64,000 nucleotides of DNA from positions 1,240,001 to 1,304,000 of the forward strand of contig NC_089182.1 of NCBI RefSeq assembly GCF_947507565.1, read 5' to 3'. This document shows positions 58,900 through 64,000 of the stretch, piece after piece. The stretch is from Oscarella lobularis. Its lineage: Eukaryota > Porifera > Homoscleromorpha > Homosclerophorida > Oscarellidae. The notes under the pieces are model-generated. The model was not told the origin of the DNA and searched no databases. It worked only from the letters and a program-made list of their open reading frames with translations. Numbering within the stretch: position 1 is the stretch's first letter; each line of letters opens with the position of its first letter. The position numbers were made by a program, and so were the translations under genes.

Positions 58900-60680
58900 T
58901 TAGGCAGTCATGAATGCAACCGAAATCAATGCATTTTGCTCACTCGATCAAAGTTCATCGGAATCACGATTCTATTTTTGAATTTCATATCACTTTGTCA
59001 ACGTTGTTTTATGATTCTGAAAAGACGCAGATCAGTCGTCGTTTATAAACGAAGGGTGGCAATGCTACTTTCTCTTCACCACGTGGTAAGCTTACTGAAC
59101 TCCTTCTGCAATCTTAGATTCCTCCATGTTGCTAATTATGAGCTCACTTTGCTGCAAAAATATACTCAATCGAACTCTTTATGTGGGCAGACAACATTCA
59201 GGAAGGAACGTTTTCTGGGTTCATTAGATTTTGAAGTTTAGTTTACCAACTTGTGAAGGCGCTCCAAAACGAAAAACATCGCGCGATCGCCGAGCGAAAC
59301 GCGCGAGTAGAATCTCAGAACGTAGCCTAGAAACGGCTTTCTTTAGCAAAAGGTTAGCCTTTTTGAAAACGTTTGTTCAAATGAAAATTTCGAAAGTATC
59401 TTACGCACATATGTAACCCTAAGGGTAGGCTGAATACCACATGATAAGATAGCGAAACGCGAGTTTAGGAGCAGCATAAAAGTTGACTCTTTTTCTGCTA
59501 ATTGAAGGCCCTTATGTTGACGACTGAGCTATCGCTGTTTGCGAAAGGCACCGAATAACACTCTCTTGGCGTCGATTTTGAAGCCGAGAACGCGACCACG
59601 AATTTTCGCGAGAGAAAGCGCGCTCAGCGTAAATTGGAAGTTCATGGTGGCGTGCACTGTAGTTTTGTGTTATTTGTCGTGTGCAACTTTGGTCTCGAAT
59701 GTTTTGTGAGATTTCCTCGAGATGTGCTAAAAAAGAAGAGAAGATGCGACGAAACCATTTGGACGTGTAGAATAATTTTAATCAATTTTATTTTATTTGG
59801 TGTCTTGTTATTTTTTAATCTCAATGCCAGATCCTTTGCTCGAGCGAGAAAGTGTCTGCTTATAGCACGCACAGTCTCTTTTGCTTCTCTACGTTTGTCC
59901 TGGAGCGTGCCCGCAGTGTCGACTGCGTCTCAATCTGCGAGCTCCTTTGCCGTCAAGGGGTTTGTAGAAAAAAAAGGGCGTTGATAAAGTCAGTCTAAAT
60001 TAGATTAGCGTTTCAAGATGTGCGTATGCGTAGACGAAGCCCTTCTTTATCTTATAAATAATATGTGCGGCTGAAAACGACAGGCAAGAAAGTTGAAAAT
60101 GTCGACGAAAAATTGGTGAAAATGAAGTCATTGTTAACAAGGTTGAAAAATTCTTTTCAGGGCCCGCCTTGGTCGATACCTCTCTCTCGCAAAGGACACG
60201 TTCAGCCTTCGCCTAAAATCAAAGTTCGGACTCTTGTACAATGTCATGGCCTAGGGGAATATGGCCTCGTGACGGTCGACAGTAAGAGGAACTAATGGCA
60301 AAGTGTCATCAAGGCTTATTGATGAACAGCTCAATTCCGCTCCCCTGCTCTTCTACCGTCGACTCCTCTTCGTCCCGCGCGTGCGACGTTGCAGTAAAGG
60401 TACTACTCATTGGCTGCTTCGTTCATGTTCCACTGGCAGCTTAATTTGTAACAGCTGTCGCACAGCACTAGCAGATGGTCGTGGTTCGCCAAAAGCGGCA
60501 GTCAGCTCTTCAACCATCGCATATTAGAAAACGTCTTAGCAGAAAATTCTAAGCACGAGCAACCGGGCAAGCACAGTTCTTGGTCTTTTTCAAGCAGATA
60601 TTCAGACGTAAGGTTTGCCTTCTTGCTTACGATCTGACAACGGGGTCGAGAATGTGGATGTAGCACGCTTTATGGTAACG
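58900..60680. other. No supported gene
   Basis: Several unassigned ORFs (for example 59634-59984, 60065-60295) with no recognisable domains. Confidence 0.4.
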
Positions 60681-60689
60681 CAACGAGGA

Positions 60690-60795
60690 TGTGACAGGGG
60701 TAGTATGATAACCGGGAAGTCCGTTCATAATGAGAGAATCGAAATGTCTCTGGAGAGATGTGAACGTGGCCGTTCTGAGCATGTTTAATTAAAAA
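60690..60795 (+). pseudogene. Integrase-core transposase fragment
   Basis: The plus strand reads [16 protein letters not shown], then after a frameshift [14 protein letters not shown]. This is the same SVHN-x-RIE-x-LWRDV active-site segment as in the copy at 44513-45265. The rest of the domain is decayed. Confidence 0.7.
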
Positions 60796-60799
60796 ATCG

Positions 60800-63180
60800 G
60801 ACGACTTCTAGAGATGCTGGATGCTCACCAATTCGTGTGCTACGTGCTTTGTCATCTTCAAGTGGTCGTATGTCAAAATACGGATATGGCCGTGGGGCAA
60901 TTCCGGAATTGACGTCCCTGCAGCAACGGTCTTTAGATGATTTCAACATTGACTGTACGACGTTGCAAGTCCAAGAGCAGCTGTCGCAGTCATGACTTGA
61001 TCAAAGTGCGGTGCAAAAAGCGGCCACCCAATATGTTTTGCGGCTCACCTTTTTGCTAGCTGCGTTACTCTGAAGAAACAAAGTAATTTTGACAGCAAAG
61101 AAGGCCCTGAGCGCACAAGGAATTTTTGAGCTCTATGTCTCAAAAATCAGTGCTGATCTCAGATTAGAAACCAAGGAGTCGAAGAAGTCAACAATCACTG
61201 AAATTGTAAGCTGCGTTGATGAGAATTCAAAACAATCTTCACGCAAAAATTCTCCTTGATATCGTCAACGAATGTTTGAAAAATTCACATTCAACACAAA
61301 CTCCGGGACAAATTCTAGCTCACCTCTACGGAACATTTTCAGAACAAGTGCATGGATCTCCTCTGAGCGGAGAGAGAGCAATCGACAACGGCGCCTTGCT
61401 TCAATTGAATACGAAATCATGAAGGTGTGTAAAGTGCAACACTTTATTCCATGCGATGCGTGAGTAACATTATGACTGAATCAGTGTCTGCATTCCTTTT
61501 TTCTGTCTATATCTGTATGTCTGCATGGCTTCAAGATATCTGTGCGCGTTGAGCAATAAAAGAACCGTTCATGTATTATTTCCACTGAGAGACCAATCTG
61601 GACTTCTTGAATAGGTGAATGTGCATTTGCACTTGCCGTTGATTGGCCGCGGTGACGGGATACTGCGCGAGACACCCACGAAGCAGAGTGCGGGGGAATA
61701 AAGTACATGAATGTTGTGACCCCAGTCAGAAACGCAGTCAAATTTCTACAAGAATCACCAGTATCGTCATCGTCATCACTGCCAATGTGTGACCAACATG
61801 GCAAAGAATCACGTGGTCAGAGAAATAATAACAGGTTTATATCCGCAATTTTTAGAAGGCTTGATTGACAAGATAACGGATTCATATTTAGAGTCGTTTT
61901 CGATTAGAAATTTAATTATAAATTTTACCTATGTACTACCACCTATGTACTATCCGTGGTACTACCGTCCAGAGGTTTCGCTACTTCTTCAGCCATTCCA
62001 CGTGCTCTCGTTTAATCAAGGACAATCATTCACCTCTGGAAGTTGATGGAGAGACAGTCACTATGACAATTCGTAGTGCCGGCTGTCAGCTTCTCGTTTC
62101 TCGAGCAACAACATCAATTCGTTGTCGTTGCTGTCAAGTGTACCGCTTTTATCTTCATGTCGCACTTCACCGCTGGGTTAGTAAGCCGTAGCGCTCCTCG
62201 TCACTCGCGATTTACTAAAAACTCGCTCTTGCCAACACCGCAGTGGAAAGAGAAACTGTCAGCATTGGCTTTAGAGAAAAAGAACGCGGAGCGGAGAATA
62301 CATCGCCTTCAAAACAAAATTGCTCACCTAATCGAAGAAAGAGACATTGAGCTAGATTGCGATTTGGAAAAGAATATGAATGCTGTCGTTTCCAAGGAAT
62401 TGCTAGAAGTTAAAAAGCTCTGTCCACCTGGCTCGTTTCGACGTCTTCTATGAGATCAACAGATGAAGGCAAATCATCTAAGGGCGTAGCAAAGAGAAAG
62501 CAGGTCTTCGGTGCTGAGAGAGTTTGAAAAACGGTCCGGTAGTGTTGTCAGCGAGCTGCTCCATCCCGCTAGAAAAGCAGCGTCGGTGATGTCAGACAGC
62601 AACGGCAAACCAAACCCGCCTAATTTAATTGGCAACGTTGCCTGTTGCCATTGTTTGTCCGAAAGGTGTTTATTGGAAGAATTTCTTCAAACGACGACCG
62701 GGATGCGTTATCGTGGTGTGCGATAGCGCTGCGAAAAAGTGACGATGGAATAGTTCTCCCGAGGCGGTTGAGACTCGTTACGTAGCAATGCCGAAGAGCA
62801 GACTGCATTGAGGATCTCCCAAACTGCTTATCTTCTAGCCGATCTCTGCCTTTTTTGAAGACTGACGGAAGCAGAAGTCGTCGATGTATTCAGGTTGACC
62901 GATGGGAGCTCCTAGAACTGTTGTTCCGAACGATTGACAGGACACAGGAGACGATTGCGGGAGATGGCCACGGCAAAAATCCCGCACTTCCTGTCGGCGA
63001 TGCAGAGGTGCAAATCGCCGAATGTGACAGACTCGTGAAAGCAAGAAATATTTAATAACCGATAGACAGTCGACACAGCTTGTCGCAGGGAACGTGCACT
63101 GAAATCGCATCAGCTGCAGTCTCTCTCTTTGTCTTAATTGACTTGTCATATCAAGTATCAATCAATGGACTAAACGACTG
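60800..63180. other. Interval with unassigned ORFs
   Basis: The best candidate is 62076-62453 (plus), which contains a charged helical segment (NAERRIHRLQNKIAHLIEER) of coiled-coil character, typical of some transposon-encoded proteins. A second ORF (61216-61422) has no recognisable motif. Confidence 0.35.
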
Positions 63181-63186
63181 TTCTAT

Positions 63187-63435
63187 AATCGATTGTTGCA
63201 ATCGATTCTTCTATAATCGATTGTTCCAATCGATTGTTACAATCGATTGTTGTAATCGATTGTAGTAATCGAATGTTGTAATCGATTGTAGTAATCGATT
63301 ATTGTAATCGATTGTAGTAATCGAATGTTGTAATCGATTGTAGTAATCGATTATTGTAATCGCTTGTTCTAATCGATTGTAGTAATTGATTGTTCTCATC
63401 GATTGTTCTAATCGATTATTGCAATCGATTCCTTT
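63187..63435. repeat. 13-bp minisatellite with ATCGAT core, ~19 copies
   Basis: The unit aatcgattgtagt / aatcgattgttgt repeats about nineteen times with a strict 13-bp step in the middle. Each unit carries the palindrome ATCGAT or a one-base variant, so both strands look alike. Confidence 0.93.
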
Positions 63436-63439
63436 ATTA

Positions 63440-63774
63440 CAGAGATAATCGATTTTTGGCAGCTAAGTCGTTTGATGGATATGACCTTGTTTTGGTGAGC
63501 AACAACGGGCTAAAGATTTTGGATATGGCTGGAACACGAGGTAAGCAATGATTTACTGCCAACGGACTATTCTAATATGGATTTTAAACGTTAAGGTCTG
63601 GCGTTTTGGGGACCTCTTGCACGCGACATTTTTGCAGTCCTAAATGATCATGTGGTGCAGAACGAACAAGGTGGCGAAAAAGCAACGCCTGATGAACCGA
63701 CCCACGAGGAAGCAACCGATGGAAGCGACGCCCGATGCGACGCCAGAAGAGACTTAACTGAGACAAAAGACTGA
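63440..63774 (+). CDS. Last two exons of an unrecognised protein (partial)
   Basis: After the minisatellite an exon reads FLAAKSFDGYDLVLVSNNGL and KILDMAGTR, with a donor at about 63541. The next exon, after ttaag near 63595, gives GLAFWGPLARDIFAVLNDHV and a hydrophilic acidic tail ending LTETKD-stop near 63774. The reading is consistent across the splice, but no start or upstream exons were found and I do not recognise the family. It may be truncated by the repeat. Confidence 0.4.
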
Positions 63775-64000
63775 ACAGCTTGAGTACATACTCACTCACT
63801 GAGTAGGTATAGTTTGCGTCAGTTAATTACTACTGGTATTGATTTATTCAAGAGGGAAATGAATTCGCTGCGACGCGAAGTTACTGATTGTAGAAGACGT
63901 TACGAAGCAGTGAACGCTGAAATTCGCCGGTCAAATATTGGTTTTATATTCAATTAATGCGTTTGTATACAGACTTCAATGAGCTCGCGACAACGAAGGA

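Noticed and set aside
63187-63435. CRISPR-like regular repeat
   Set aside because: It is a 13-bp tandem repeat with no spacers.

Overview
This window is nuclear DNA from a compact invertebrate animal genome, most likely a sponge and possibly a homoscleromorph. The genes are split by very short introns (about 35-60 nt) with GT..AG borders. Intergenic gaps are often under 350 bp, and the recognisable single-copy genes are animal ones: CWC22, WDTC1, anillin, SGSH, a beta-1,3-galactosyltransferase and a TRANK1-like helicase. A nuclear insertion of mitochondrial DNA at 38254-38568 carries the end of atp9. That gene sits on the mitochondrial genome of many sponges but of few other animals. There are 200 Ns at 39046-39245, so this is an assembled scaffold with a gap of unknown true size.

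Layout. Positions 1-14907 hold five minus-strand genes packed head to tail: CWC22 (splicing; runs off the left edge), a coiled-coil/WWE/ADP-ribosyltransferase gene, WDTC1, anillin (cytokinesis) and a PLP aminotransferase. A tiny plus-strand ORF lies between the first two. The aminotransferase shares a 241-bp divergent promoter region with plus-strand SGSH (lysosomal heparan-sulfate sulfamidase). SGSH ends 80 bp tail-to-tail from a single-exon minus-strand beta-1,3-galactosyltransferase. Positions 18.4-25.2 kb hold inverted-repeat mobile elements, an Ig-domain gene fragment and a complete secreted protein combining Cys-rich (IGFBP/VWC-like), Ig-like and MAM regions. Positions 25293-33281 hold one large plus-strand TRANK1-like gene (TPR, ankyrin, SF1 helicase).

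From about 33.8 kb to the right edge the window is dominated by repeats and broken transposable elements. In order these are: a fold-back ~187-bp satellite; a DIRS-like retroelement broken by frameshifts and by the mitochondrial insertion; a second tyrosine-recombinase-type gag remnant; nested inverted-repeat elements; a frameshifted ORF of a probable TE family; a 25-bp minisatellite; an integrase-core transposase relic; a HECT-domain gene interrupted by a Merlin DNA transposon with ~100-bp inverted repeats; a BED finger; a Helitron relic with an internal inversion; a candidate small secreted protein; a frameshifted Crypton tyrosine recombinase; a second integrase-core relic; a 13-bp ATCGAT minisatellite; and the last exons of an unrecognised gene.

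The host genes are unrelated housekeeping or cell-biology genes with no shared pathway visible. The closest functional link is SGSH beside the galactosyltransferase (glycan breakdown and synthesis), which is probably coincidental. Exon borders were read by eye and are approximate unless stated.
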